The notes: generated by a model not told the origin, from the sequence alone. 64,000 bases of DNA from Fomes fomentarius (GCA_022606135.1 JABYQN010000004.1:1240001-1304000), one strand, 5' to 3'. Positions 11,916 to 23,585 are shown, counted from the first letter of the stretch. Translations and numbers: made by a program.

Positions 11916-13024
11916 TCACGCCGGTATCCTGCATTCTGGGTGTGAGGAATACCATGGATTTTTCCTGGCCAAAGGTAGATTGGATGGTTGCTTCGAGAGT
12001 GTGGCGATAATTGACAGAGATGTGATGGCACACAGCAACCACATTAGGAAGCCTGGTGGAATCAAACACAGAATTGACACAGAAGTTTGCGTGATGATGT
12101 GGCACCGCCAGAACACTCACCGGTGGTGAACATCTTTGTCCAGTAGGATGATTAGAAGAATACATCGCTGAAGTGTGAACTCAGGAATGCAGCGTAGCCA
12201 CAAGCTATGATCGTTGGAATGAGCGAATGTTGCCCCCAAGTTGATTAGTGTCCGACCCACCTGCATCGAATAACATCAATAGAGCAGGGATGAGTACGTC
12301 CATCTTGCTCTTGTTCCAACCAGCCCAAAGACAGTATTCCTGATCGTGAGGACATCAGCAACAGGTTCGTCATGTCGAGTGTTTAACCAATTCTCGCCAT
12401 CGAACTATCCCCGATAAGTGCCTGGTTGACATACTGGATGCCGATGATTAAAAGATCAACAAGAGAGCCAAAGCCACCCCGTGCCAATCCGCTGTTTCCC
12501 GCATCACCTGGTTTTAGCATGTACTGACGATGAGACAGCGCCAAGAGCTATGTACATCATGTCTGAGGTGTATGCAATGTGAGACCAAACACACAACTCA
12601 CCGCGAACGTCAGTAGCAACAATGTCGTGTTTGCCCCAAGGCACGCCATGTTTCGTCTGCGCACCGCATGCGGTTGGTTGCGATGGGCCATAATGTACGC
12701 GCCAATGGCATACATCGCCACTAGTACACTGCACAGGATCACTTCGATTGCTATGGCTATTCCGGCGGAGATATAGTTGGAGTAGCTGATGTTCAAAAAC
12801 TTGAAGTTTTCCACCTGTAAGCCACTCACGGTTAGCAAGCAATGTATTGAGAGTGATAGAAGAGACCTGCCCAGCGATCCATGTTGAATGCTCTGAGAAC
12901 GAAGTAGCTGAGGTGATGGAGTAATGATATTGGATGGTGGAAGGTGTGCTACCTCTCTTACAGATAACTCTGTTGCATCCAGGGCCAACCGGCCACCTTT
13001 ATACGCTTCCTTGCGTGCGCTCAT
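11916..13024 (-). CDS. Serpentine (7TM-type) membrane protein, possibly incomplete
   Basis: Multi-exon membrane protein on minus. Exon with helix 1: NYISAGIAIAIEVILCSVLV followed by YIMAHRNQPHAVRRRNM, then a second helix LGANTTLLLLTFA. Later exons give DLLIIGIQYVNQALIGDSS, then EYCLWAGWNKSKMDVLIPAL with LLMLFDAG, then IIACGYAAFLS and FLMWLLCAITSLSIIATL. The order (long helix, basic HR..RRR loop, helix, helix pair with a WxxW/YRCW-like turn) resembles a large basidiomycete family of predicted 7TM proteins of unknown role that is distinct from DUF6534. The start is uncertain (ATG 13022-13024 with an unusually long N-terminus, or a short spliced first exon near 12882). I cannot find a convincing seventh helix or cytoplasmic tail, so the gene may be decayed or the last exons missed. 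No ligand or signalling partner can be proposed. Confidence 0.5.
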
Positions 13025-13556
13025 TCAGCGATTGATGGTGTAGTTTGTTCGTTCATCGTCTCTGGTCTATCCGTTCATTGACGGTCCTCGGCAGTGCGAG
13101 GTGACTCGGTCTGAGAAGAAGCCCCGGGAGCGGAGGAAGCTGTCAATATTCTATGCTATTAGCAGGCCACCTGGGACCGACAACCCCCACTGAGTGCTGG
13201 TAGGAGCCTTGAACGCGCGACGAACTTACGTACATAACCGCGGACTGTTGTCAGTAGGCACTGCATATACACCAGCAAAGCGCGTGCAAGACATACTCGG
13301 TAGGCGATGCGCCAACTGTGTCCTCTATAACGGCCATGGCACCGCCCGTCGTCACACAAAGGGTTTGTATCATTTCCCAGATCCTTCTGATAACTCGAGG
13401 GCACTATTCGAGAACATCTGTCCAAAATCATATCCAAAACTGGACTCCGTGTAACATCGAGCGCCATTGCAGTATATGCGAGGGGAAGGGGGCATCGCAC
13501 ACTCTTCGTCCGCTGTGAGGTGCCTCATGGGCGATGGGGTCATCGCAGTCCTCGAG
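13025..13556. other. Intergenic between two membrane-protein genes
   Basis: 530 bases. Open frames on minus here do not join by clean splice sites to either neighbour, and I see no conserved motif. Confidence 0.35.
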
Positions 13557-15569
13557 TCATCCCCCGTGGTCGAGGTCGCCGTGCTGCTCAAGTGGGGCAC
13601 TAACACGGCGCTGTCGGGTCTGCGACGCTAAGGAAGATGAGCGCTCGTCGGATACGAGTCTGGGTAGGATGATTACCATATTCAGTTGCATGGAGTGCTT
13701 GTTTGTCAGACGTTGCGTGACTTGTATCTCTGGTAGGGTCCGCTCGCCCATACGCTCGGCCTGTACTCGCAGGCTCTGGTGGGCGTTGAGGGTCGCGAGT
13801 AACGAGACTGTGTAGACTGCAGATAATGAGCGACGACAGTTTGTAGTGGTCCAAAAAACACTTACACCGAGACCCAATGTAGTAAAACATCACGAATAAC
13901 AGAACTGCTGGCATGATCAAGACGAAGATCAACGACAGTGTGGCATACAGGCTACGAAGCGTTGAAATCAGCTATTCAAAGGTGAGTCGTTGCGTCTCAC
14001 CTAGTGAAGAGGCCGGTTCTGACCGCATAAATCATCTGGATCGTAATGAGTTTATGTACAATGAGATCAGTCACGGGTGTTATGCACCAGCCTATTGATC
14101 AAGCGGTCCGCTCTGTGCAACGAATTTGTGAGTGAGCTCCAAGGACCAAAGGACTTGGGTTCAACACACCCTTCCGTTCCGGTGCGGGAAGTCGATAGCA
14201 GAAGGACTAGCGCACTACACAGTAGTACATCGGTCGAAGCGGTCATTGCACTCATAGCAATGTCCCACGGCTGTGTGAATCGTGAATACGGATCGCGAAA
14301 ACAGAAATGTGCAATACTAACAACTAACTCAAGGTAGTCCTGGACAGCCCTCATCATGAGGCTGATGATGCCATAGGTCAACTCAGGAGAACACTACCCA
14401 GTGCAGTGAAGATGTCCGAGATGCACGTTTTGATGAAAAGAACTAGAAACAATATCTCAGCAAAGCGTACAAAGGTTAGGTCATGTAAAGACTCACTCAT
14501 AGAAACAGCTGCAGTTCGATGAGTATGGAATTTAGAAGCCCTCTACTCTGATGATATACGGCTTACTCCATGTTGCCATGATAAACAAGCTCTGAAGAAA
14601 TGATGTAGGACTGCAAGCGTGCAGTTGACGTACCATGATAGCCAAAAGTAGCTTGCGCTTGCTCACTGTGCACATTCAGACAAGCGTCCCTCAGAGCAAT
14701 CCAAACACAACTCACGGGCCCAAACACGAGACGCATAGAATCTGATGAGAAACAAACTGTCTCAATGCTCGTGCTTATGAGGGAAGAGCGCAGGATGTAC
14801 GACTGGATCAGGCAGATGGCGCATGCCTGCACAGGATATAGTTGACCAAGGAATACGTTTAGAGTTCACATTACCCACGTTGCACAGCAGCTGGACCTAT
14901 GACGGTCACTCAGGAACATGGCGATACTTCGGGTTCTCAGAGCCGACTCACATTGGATGTCCTAGGTGCACGATCCATACATCAGATGCTAGCGCTGCAA
15001 CATCACAAGTACGAGGAGCGAACACGTACCATGGGAGGGGATCTTGACCAAAAGTGAGGGCCTTCTTATAAACAAGAAAGGTGTAAACTGGATAGGCCTT
15101 TACTCAGCTTTGTTGCGTTGCTGTTAATGGAGTAATGAAGTGCGCACAGGTGTCAGAATAAAGGCCCAGGTGGGTTGCTTCAATGACCCAAACGGCGGCG
15201 ACCTGGAAACGTGTTGGATGTAGCACAAGGACCGTTGAAGGGAAATCGTACCAAGAACTTGAGAGTAGTGCGATCCTGAGGGTAAAGCCTGAAATACCAC
15301 GCCGATTGGGCAGTGGTGACTGGCGCCTCGAAATGAGAGGGTATACCTATTGCCTTCGCTGAACAGGGACGAACCTCCAAACAGGCTGTCAAGGAAGGTC
15401 TCGGTAGGAGCACATCGCGCGGAAGAAACACAGACGCACCATGCTGTCACGATTAAACCGACCAAGATCACACCCATCCTGTATGACGTCCCATAAGCAA
15501 TGGTGTGGTGGGAGGAACGGGCGGGAGAGCGAACATCAGGTCCAAATGCACGCCAGTCAATTCAGCCAT
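13557..15569 (-). CDS. DUF6534-type serpentine membrane protein
   Basis: Predicted 7TM protein of the basidiomycete DUF6534 group; molecular role unknown. Spliced N-terminus: ATG 15567-15569, MAELTGVHLDLM, then a 56-base intron, MGVILVGLIVTACLFGVTTA and QSAWYFRLYPQDRTTLKFL, which is the usual FGVTTxQ..YF..YPxD opening of the family. Following exons give VAAVWVIEATHLGLYSD, FYTFLVYKKALTFGQDPLPW, FYASRVWA, LSKRKLLLAIM, QPWDIAMSAMTASTDVLLCS, RADRLINRLVHNT, LITIQMIYAVRTGLFT and IFVLIMPAVLLFVMFYYIG. The signature VYTVSLLATLNAHQSLR (family SLNARxxLR) precedes a hydrophilic tail ending at TGA 13557-13559. About twelve short introns. A few middle exon edges are unsure, so full integrity is not proven. 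Confidence 0.8.
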
Positions 15570-16515
15570 GGCTACATTGAGCAGGAGCGGGCTCCTCAGC
15601 GAAGAGGAAGAAACGAGGGGACCTAGCCTGAGAGTCAGTCAGCGGAGGGCCAGGGCATAGCTATATGAGCACAAGAGCCACGACCAGCCGAACGCGAGGC
15701 TGCGACGGCGCCCACGCACCTGTCCAATTACCTCCCGCCGGCCTGCCTGATATGGCTGCAAGAGTCTATCTAGAGCCGGTCTAACGGCATCATTGATAGA
15801 TCCGTAATTCACGCTCAATTACTAAGTACTACACCCGCCGTCATTAATCAAACCAGAATCGAACCGCAACCCGCGTGCACTAAGTACTACCTGCACTCTG
15901 AACGGTAGCTGGCCCCGCGTACGTGCAATGCCGGGTTGAACCGCGAGGACGTTGAACTCAAGTTGCGTCTAGCTGGGACCAGCTACTGTAATGCACGGCG
16001 CGCACTAGATCTTGTGGTTCTGTGGCTATAATTGCTGGGCACGAGGCGAGGCCAGACAAGGTCGCCTTCCATGCCGGCAGTGGCACACACACAACCGTGA
16101 CACTAGTGCAGGGTAGCATGCATCTAAGCTGACTTTGGGAGCACGTGGGTCCGCCCCGTGTATCCAGGTCGCGGTGAAGTTCAATCTTCATCTCAGGGCA
16201 CATTGCAGATCTCAACTGATAAGTATGTCGGGAACGTCAGGCTTCCACACTTGATAACCCTGGTGGCTAGACAATGCAGCGAAGATCATTCAGCATCGAG
16301 GAGATGTTCAAGTCAGCCTGAGGCACCCACTAGATATGTAGAAGCTGGAGAGAATATGCCCAAGTACCACGCATGTAGTACTATTAGCTGACCATCTTTT
16401 TCTTATCATACATATGATATGTATACAGAAGTGATAGAACCTTCCTGTTTTGGATGCTACGGGCGGCGTGACAAACAGATGCAAGCACCTGGTCCGTGCG
16501 CACTCGCCTGTACAC
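15570..16515. other. Intergenic, no gene recognised
   Basis: About 950 bases holding the DUF6534 promoter on one side and the U2 RNA promoter on the other. I see no coding exon or clear repeat. Confidence 0.4.
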
Positions 16516-16522
16516 TATATAG
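16516..16522 (+). promoter_or_regulatory. TATA box of the U2 snRNA gene
   Basis: TATATAG lies about 30 bases before the inferred U2 5' end, the normal TATA spacing. This supports an independent RNA polymerase II snRNA promoter rather than processing from a host transcript. Confidence 0.6.
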
Positions 16523-16548
16523 ACTCACGGCGGACAATCCGCCTCCCC

Positions 16549-16738
16549 ACCACTCTGGCCTTTTGGCTTAGATCAAGTGTAGTATCTGTTCTTAATAGTT
16601 TAACCACTATTATGGAGGCACCGCCTCCATCATTGGTTATCTTATTTTTGCCACCCTCGCTCCTCGTGCACTGCTTGCAACGCGGGGAAGCGATGACCTT
16701 GTTATTGCAGCACCGGCTTGCGTCGTCGGGGGACCTCT
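16549..16738 (+). ncRNA. U2: U2 spliceosomal RNA
   Basis: Spliceosomal snRNA that pairs with the intron branch site. The 5' third matches the near-universal U2 core: GGCCTTTTGGCTTAGATCAA then GTGTAGTATCTGTTCTTA, with the branch-site-pairing GTAGTA at 16579-16584. Stem IIa is AATAG/CTATT (about 16594-16615), stem IIb GGAGGC/GCCTCC (about 16617-16629), and an Sm site ATTTTTG lies at 16644-16650. Two 3' hairpins follow: stem III near 16655-16690 and a stem-IV-like GACCTTGTTATTGCAGCACC, containing the conserved ATTGCAG loop element bound by U2A'/U2B''. The 5' end is set by similarity to other fungal U2 RNAs and the 3' end by stem IV; each may be off by a few bases. All key elements are intact, so this is a functional-looking copy, not a pseudogene. 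Confidence 0.95.
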
Positions 16739-18930
16739 CCTTCGCCTTTCTGGTGTACTCTGTTGCCAGTCACTTGGCTGGAAGCTCGGTGCTTCAGATG
16801 GATGAAGTAGTCTGTCATGCAATCACTTCCGGATTGCATTTGTCCGTACAATCTTGTTACGATTTTTGATCAAAGTATAGCATCATCTTAGTGTCACTTC
16901 GAATTGGAGTAGTTGCAACACTGTTGGCTCGTCTACCCTACATACTTCGATGTTTCAAATCCGTGATGTTTCTAGTATCTGAGACAGTCACTAAGACTAT
17001 GTTTCGGCCTCGACCGTAGATTGGTAGCATGAGACCACTGCATTCAATATTCTGTGATTGGGGTGTAAAGGAGGAGAAATCATAAGTACAGACATTGCGG
17101 CTCGACAGCTTGGGCAGTCCCATCCGTGAAGATAAATGGAACGATGATATTTCTAGCATATACGCGCATTGAAGAAGCCGACAGAGCACAGTACGCGTAA
17201 TAAGACCTCACCGGACAGAGGCTGGCATATCTGATCAAGACAGACACATGCGATATTTACCATAGCCATTGTCTCCATGTCATCCACGGCGTTCGGACAT
17301 GTTGTGGGCGATAGACCAATCGCGCAAGGATGGGAGTGAGAGGAGAGGCAGAGCGACACTCACCAGACGTAAACAACAGCACCCAAAGTCGGTCCATGTC
17401 TTTCGATGCACGTTCTGGATAATGAATATATACCTATACCATGTGCTTGAGAACCGGCCGAAGGACAAGGGGAACAGACGATGCGCGTAGCTTGAGAAGT
17501 GTGTGCGAAAGGAGTTTTCGTGAGCTCGACGATGCGACACGGTGTCGGAGATGGATACCGCCAAAGCCCCTCTACTGCCAGAATTGACAGCATCTGTTTC
17601 TTGTGCCCAGTGTCGAGCTGAGGTCATCGCATAGTCTTGCCCTGAGTGATCATCAGACGTCAGCAGCGTAGAGGTAGTTTCGCGACAAAAAGAAGCAAGG
17701 ACCAGGATTTCGCGGCGCTCGGAGCGTAAGTAGTGGGATGAAGGACTTTGGGAACAGCGAGTTGCGGGCCGGTTGAAGTACGAGAGGAATTTGTCAAGAT
17801 TCAAGTGATAGCAAACAAACAACGAGTGAGAGTATCGAGAGATGAAATGCTGTGCAATCGGACTTGCACGGCACAGAGGTTCTGCTCGCAATCGAGCGTT
17901 CGGGCCAGGCTCCTTGTCCTTGTACCACCATGTCGACTCAACACATGCCTCCTAACCCCTTCGTAACTGCAGAGCAGTCGTCCCAGAACATTTGACTAAT
18001 CTTCATATGCAGGTGCAGGTCATGCAGACACACGAAGACGAATGACGTCGGGATCAATGTTGCATGGAATATGCGGGCGCCTAAATTGCCAAGACGAACG
18101 GATCGTCGTCCAGAGACGAGGCCAACACGGTCCGCTGACCCTTGTCCCGCCGCCCGTAGATGCACATGGAACACGGAGGTCCATGTACGTGTTTACGAGG
18201 ACTATCTGCACAAGAGATAGACATGCGTCAACATGCAGTACAAAAACGAGCGCTGCAACTGAGGTGCGTGGTGGTTATTGAGCGGCTCGCCTCATATATA
18301 CAAGGCACAAGAGCCTGACGAGCACGGTTCATTGCCGTGCTCGTGAGGCTCTTGCTCTCAGTGTGTATACAATGACAGTTGCCACCTGTACATTCGTGAC
18401 GGGATGTAAACAGGTTGTTCCGGAGCACTTGCCTTATATGGATAGCGTCGGTCTGCGGGGAAGAGACATGCAATGCCATGTCGTCCACGACGACCCGCGA
18501 CAGTCATAAATACAGCCGGACAGGGTTGATGGACGAGCCGAATATCGGCCATGCATCGCAGGCACATTGCTGTTTACCGAGGAGGATAAAGGACGGCCGG
18601 GAGACTCCGAGTGGCACAATGCTGATGGGTGATGAGGAGACCCATCCTTTGTACTCTTCCCCTCCCCTCAACTAGTGAAAGAGAAGCATAGGCCATGGAG
18701 GAGTGATGTAGACAACGGTAGGTGAGCCAGCCCACCCGCTCGCAACTTTGCTTGCGGCTTCATCCCACGTACGCCCACAAATTTGTGCACTGTTTGGTGA
18801 AGTCGCAGGTCCCGCCCCTCTTTTTCTCGCCCAAAATGTAAACTCATCCCCGTATAGGGCGTCAGAACTGGTTACCGGCTCTCACGTTTACCAGCATCCG
18901 CGTTTTCCCGTTCTCGGTCAATTGCCAAAC
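16739..18930. other. Gene-poor stretch after U2
   Basis: About 2.2 kb. Several minus-strand donor-like sites (for example near 17210 and 17355) and short open frames between 17150 and 17900 could belong to a small spliced gene, but no motif or consistent frame supports a model. The stretch holds the hairpin at 18308-18354 and, at its end, the forkhead gene promoter. Confidence 0.35.
18308..18354. repeat. Near-perfect inverted repeat (hairpin)
   Basis: Two 20-base arms, 18308-18327 and 18335-18354, are reverse complements with one mismatch, separated by a 7-base loop TTCATTG. Weaker symmetry continues outward (TATACAA.. and ..GTATAC). Transcribed from either strand it would form a strong stem. 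It could be a terminator-like structure, a small MITE remnant or a milRNA-type precursor; the sequence alone does not decide. Confidence 0.75.
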
Positions 18931-21256
18931 ATGGCACACAACGCTTCCTCAGGGCGCTTCAACGCGTTCCCCCCAAACCTTTCTGCGACCCTGCCGTCCA
19001 CCGCGACCTCCCCGGACCCACAATACAGTCGGGGCAGTTCTGGCACAGATTCTGTCTCTGACGACGATGGGAGTGCCTCACAGCTCTCCCATCCCGCAGG
19101 TCAGCTTCTGCCGTCCTACGGGGGTCTGCGAGGAGCATATGCGACCCAGTATCCCGCTTCATACGCTCAGAATCGCACAGAATCTGCCCCCGCCACAATC
19201 TACGTGGACGACCCGCCATACAACCCTCCCGGCTCGTCCAGGCCCTCCCATCCTTCCGCTTTCGTCGAAACCGGACCCGATGTGCCATTCAACCCGCCCA
19301 TCCACACCTACAACTCCGGTTTCCCGTCGTCGATGACCTCGACGACGCTGCCCCCCGTACGCACCCCTAGCTTATCTGATGAGGGCGTTTACTTATCTGA
19401 TTCGTTCGTAGACCACTCTCAGGCGCGACAATGGGGACAGCAGCCCTACTGGATCGAATGGTAGCGGTGGAAGCGACCGTACGGGTGGTCACAGCGGTAG
19501 TAGCCAGGGGAGCGCGTCGAGTGGCGTCGTAAGCAATGGTTCACCTCCCAGAGATCCTGTTATGCATGGGCAAGGCGTATTTCCCCCTCGTTCACGCGAT
19601 TTCCCCTTTCCCGGCTTCAACCCGGGCCACTACCCCGCCTACGATGAACATTTCCGCAGAGTCGGTATGGAGCATGCTCGCTTCGGCACAGACCCTCGCT
19701 ATGCAGACAATGCACACTATCGCCCACGCACGCACACATATCCACCTGTGGGTGCGCCCCAGGGGCCGCTGGGAATGGGATCTCCAGAACCGTTGCATAT
19801 GACAAACTTCCCCTCTCCCGAGATGCACTTGCTTCCTATGCAGTCTGATGACATGGCTTTCGACCGCGACATGCGCCAGGAGCCAGTTATCCCGGGTCAG
19901 ACGCGTATCCAGCTGCCCTCGGCTCCCCCGCCACAGTCCTACGATAATTACGGTCACGGCAACGCTTCCACCTCGCACCTCCGCGTAGGCGACGACGCAT
20001 ATATTCCGACCTCCGATGATGACATTCGCCGTATCCTCGGGCTCGGACCCGACCAAGAGCTCAGCCTGAACGCCCTCGCGGACCCACCCCGGGCCAACGA
20101 CCCGGTCAGGCCATCCCGACTTTGTCGCAGCTCGCCATTCTCGGCAGTCCCCTGAAGCGTCTGACCCTCCAGGAGATCTATCAGGCTCTTGAAGACAGGT
20201 TTGAGTGGTTCCGCAATAACAGGGATGACAAGTCGTGGCAGGTGGGTATCCATTGTCGGTCATTGTGGATCCGCCACACACTCACACGTACCTACGCAGA
20301 ATTCCATTCGTCATAATCTGTCTCTGTATAAGTGCTTCAGGCGCATTGCCAAGCCTATCACTGAGCCGGGCAAAGGTAGCTACTGGGTGGTCGACTACTC
20401 CGCCGGTCCTGGCACCAAGCGTCCGCGCAAACGCAACAAGCGTCCCACGAAGGCTGAGTTGCGTGCTATGAAAGAGAAAGAGGCTCAAGAGGCTCAAGGG
20501 GCACAAGGATCCCAGGAAGCCCAAGAGGAAGACGATAGCTCCCCCGACGGAGAGGAGGACGACCAAGGATTCCCGTCTCCTGCGCAATCTACCCAAGACA
20601 TGGTCATCGACCCTTCGCTACAAAGCGTAGGGCACCTGGTTGGACAGAGCAGGACCTCCCGTAACTCAGCTCGTAGTATCGCTAGACGAGGCAATTCTCC
20701 TTATGCGCAAACCACGCAACTTTCTGGCCAAGGTCAAAGCCGTCGTCCGACAGCGCCTCCCCCTTTCCCCACCCTCAGCCAGATGGGTTCGCGAAACCCT
20801 TCCGCCACCTTTGGTCACCCTTCGTTCGGCCAACCCTCGTTGGTTCCCACTAGCATGCCTTCCATGTACGGGCAAGCACAGATGAGAGCTCCCTCTGGCT
20901 GGTACCCCGGTGTGAACCAGGGTGGGCAATCGTTCTTGCCCCCTCAGCCCCGTTCCATGGGAGGGGGCATTGGCTCCGCGCCACCAGATGCCGCTCATAC
21001 CGCCCATCGCGCGGCGCCCGCACGGGCGCACACGCTACCCATGCCTGTGAACATGGGTCATGGTGCCCCGTACGCACAGCTCCCTCCTCTCCCAGGTGTT
21101 GACCAGCTTCGCGACCCTGGTGGCCGCTTTGTTGCCCGAGGCACTGTCGCTGCTATGCAGATGCAGGCGACCGGAGGACCTGGACCGGAGTTCGTGCAGG
21201 GTTCATCTCGCGCCGGACGACGCACGAGCTCCTCTTCCAACTCTTCCCGTGAGTAA
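18931..21256 (+). CDS. Forkhead (winged-helix) transcription factor
   Basis: Nuclear DNA-binding regulator. Start ATG 18931 ([13 protein letters not shown]). A long Ser/Pro/Tyr-rich N-terminal region is joined by a 36-base intron near 19407-19442 ([13 protein letters not shown]). The forkhead domain reads [42 protein letters not shown], an intron at 20240-20300, then [16 protein letters not shown] (recognition helix SIRHNLSL), [14 protein letters not shown] and a basic tail [15 protein letters not shown]. The C-terminal 250 residues are Gln/Pro/Ser-rich, ending at 21256. Odd point: the N-terminal frame ([13 protein letters not shown]) and the forkhead frame ([10 protein letters not shown]) differ by one base at about 20100. 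A 26-base GTCAGG..CGCAG 'intron' would restore frame but deletes IPTLSQ from helix 1; a missing G in the CCCGG run is an equally good explanation. Target genes unknown. Confidence 0.88.
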
Positions 21257-22215
21257 AGGCTTTCGTCTGATCAAGTATCAAACCACCCGAAGACGTCTGA
21301 ACCGCCGTGCCGTGGGCTGGGCGCGCTTTTCCCAGACCATGGCTAAGTGCTTCTAGAGCCATCGGCAAGTAGCGCTGTGCCGCCGGGAAGGATCACGACA
21401 ATCTCAACGAACATACACGACGACCCAGTTGAACGCTACATCTCCATCTTGATAAATTCGCCTGGTTCAAAACTCTCTTTCTCACGAATTCCCCCTTTTA
21501 TATTTAGTCGATTGTCTAGTCTGACCTCGAAATCTCATAAATCCCCTAGTCTGTCGTCGAATCATCTATGGCCTCCTTTGGACACCCGTTCTCCCCCTCT
21601 CTCATGCTCTCTTCGCGAATCTCGTTCTGTGTTCTAAATGCTTACGATTGCTCATCGCTTCTTGCGCTGCGCTTAGAAGATCTCTCTTGCATATGTCCCC
21701 ATACTTTGGTTCGGATCACTTGTCTTGCTCTAGCTTTCCACGCCTGCTTCCATGTTCGTATCTGATTGCTGTTGTTTTGCTTTTCTGCTCGCGTACTATA
21801 TTCTGCTGTACGAGTACGATCTAGTGGTGAAGTTGCGGGCGTATCTCTTGTAGTGACATAAAATATTGTAGCCCTGTTCCATGTTCCGTGCATGTTCTGC
21901 GGCTACCCCGACCTCTCTTCTCAATGAATATATTATGTTTTGCCCCGCATCGAGCGTGCGATCATATGGGTACCGAAGCCGTTTGGCCGCTTCGTAGTGT
22001 GCGCCCACCGACGCCCTCAGTCTCGTCATCCCGAGAGACCTGAAACACTCGCGGCTAAGAGACCAGACTATCTATGCAGATGTACAATGTACCCACAAAC
22101 GCCATAGCTGCGTGTGATCCATCCCGGTGTCTACGTATACACACAACGCTCTGCCACGCCCCTCTAGTCAATCTTCACCACCGTCTTTCCTTCGACACGG
22201 CCGCCGGACTCGGAC
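21257..22215. other. Intergenic between convergent genes
   Basis: About 960 bases with the 3' ends of the forkhead gene (plus) and the AIG2-like gene (minus). The stretch near 21400-21800 is T/C-rich and untranslated-looking. No gene seen. Confidence 0.4.
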
Positions 22216-23098
22216 TCAGACTCGGTTCGGGGTGCCGACTGCCGATGCGTTATCAAGTATCTCCGTCTTCAGTGTCTTGCCGTCCATCTCCCGCCGGCGA
22301 TCGACCTCCACGTAGTTGTCATCCATCGCCCCGCGACCAACCCACTTCCATGCGTTCGTCCGCACGAAGTCCTCGTATGACCACAGCTCGGGAGCCAGGT
22401 CGCGGAGTGGGCCGGCGTAGATGTATGTCTGGGCTGCGAGTGGTGGTGGGAGCGAGTCCAGTGGAGGCAAGGACGGCGCGTGGAGCGGGACGACGTAAAC
22501 GTCGGTGGCGGCGGCGGTAGCGGTTCCCAAAGAGGACGGGATGGAAGTGCTCGGTACGGGTGAGTAGGACAGCGGAGTGAGCGGTCCGAGGGGGTGCACG
22601 AGGACCTCTTCGCGTGCGTATTCCTGATCAGACGTGGGGCGGTGAGTTGTTGAAGGGCGGTGCGATATTCTTATAGACAGCGTACATCGCCTTCGAAGAG
22701 GTCGAGGAGAGCGATATCTTGATCACTGAGGCCTTTGACGAAGGTACCGCGCACTGTACGTTCCTCCGGGGTAAGATCCGCCTTCCCGACGGACGCAAAG
22801 AGCTCAGCACTCTTCTTGTACGGAAGTACAGCAGGGTAATCTGCGAACTAGTAAGGAGTTGATTGAGCAAGACGGATTAGCAATATAGGAACTGGAAAGA
22901 CTCACCTTAATCTGATGACGAGTATGTTCCTGCAGACTATCAGCTATGTGATAGAAGACGATATTTCGTCATGCATGTGACACTGACCACCAGAAGAGCA
23001 GGGCATGTCATGAGATCGTTGCCTGCGTGCCCAAGGACTCGCCGCAAGATTGCAGGGTGCAGAAGAGTGCCGTAGAAGAAAGCCGAGAGAGATGGCAT
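22216..23098 (-). CDS. AIG2/gamma-glutamylcyclotransferase-like protein
   Basis: Small protein of the GGCT/AIG2 fold, whose members release 5-oxoproline from gamma-glutamyl amines or peptides; the substrate here is unknown. Start ATG 23096-23098 gives MPSLSAFFYGTLLHPAILRR; the FFYGTL motif is the substrate-binding loop of the family. Further exons: LQEHTRHQIK, then FADYPAVLPYKKSAELFASV followed by VRGTFVKGLSDQDIALLDLF and EGD (FxGD-type motif; its Glu is the likely catalytic acid), then YAREEVLVHPLGPL. A last exon carries a Pro/Ser/Ala-rich insert before LAAQTYIYAGPLRDLAPELW and WSYEDFVRTNAWKWVGR, the normal family ending. Stop 22216-22218. It is divergently paired with MetRS, about 490 bases away. 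Confidence 0.85.
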
Positions 23099-23585
23099 AG
23101 GATGAGGACTGGCTGTGAGGGACAACCCTTCAGTGAGTCCTATAGCTTGTTGCGAACCTGGAAACAGCGTGGCGATCACGTATCGACCAGAATGTAAGAT
23201 TAGATAAGGCGGAAGAGTCGCCAAGATCTGAATCACAAAACCCCGACAAACAAAAAGAGGCCTACAGAAGATAGCAAAGAAGGTGTTTCTCAAGGCATAC
23301 TGCGAACCAGGAGGTTGGTGACTGGTCGCCTGAGCGCAACAGATGCTCAATCATGCGTAGATTTAGATTTAAGTGACGCGCGGAAGGTACGCGTCTACGC
23401 GCGTGGCGATGCATGGGACGCGTTATTTGTCTGTGTTTGGATCGAGTCAAGACTCTCGCATAGATAGATCTGTGGCGCAATCACTTTCCCCCAGTCTCGT
23501 CCTCAGACTTCCGTCTCTCATCGCTGTTTCCTTGCATATACACCGCTGTGCTCGTCGTACTTGGAAGTAGCGAGTGATCAAGAAT
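23099..23585. promoter_or_regulatory. Shared divergent promoter region
   Basis: 487 bases between the divergent AIG2-like gene and the methionyl-tRNA synthetase gene. It must contain both promoters. I see no clear TATA box close to either start. Confidence 0.4.

Noticed and set aside
16938..17900. Possible small spliced gene on minus
   Set aside because: Donor-like sites exist, yet no frame carries through two junctions and nothing resembles a known family.
18748..18930. Upstream extension of the forkhead protein
   Set aside because: It begins at a TTG, not an ATG; the first in-frame ATG is 18931.
19592..20281. 229-codon minus-strand frame across the forkhead gene
   Set aside because: Antisense to a clearly coding region, no motif.
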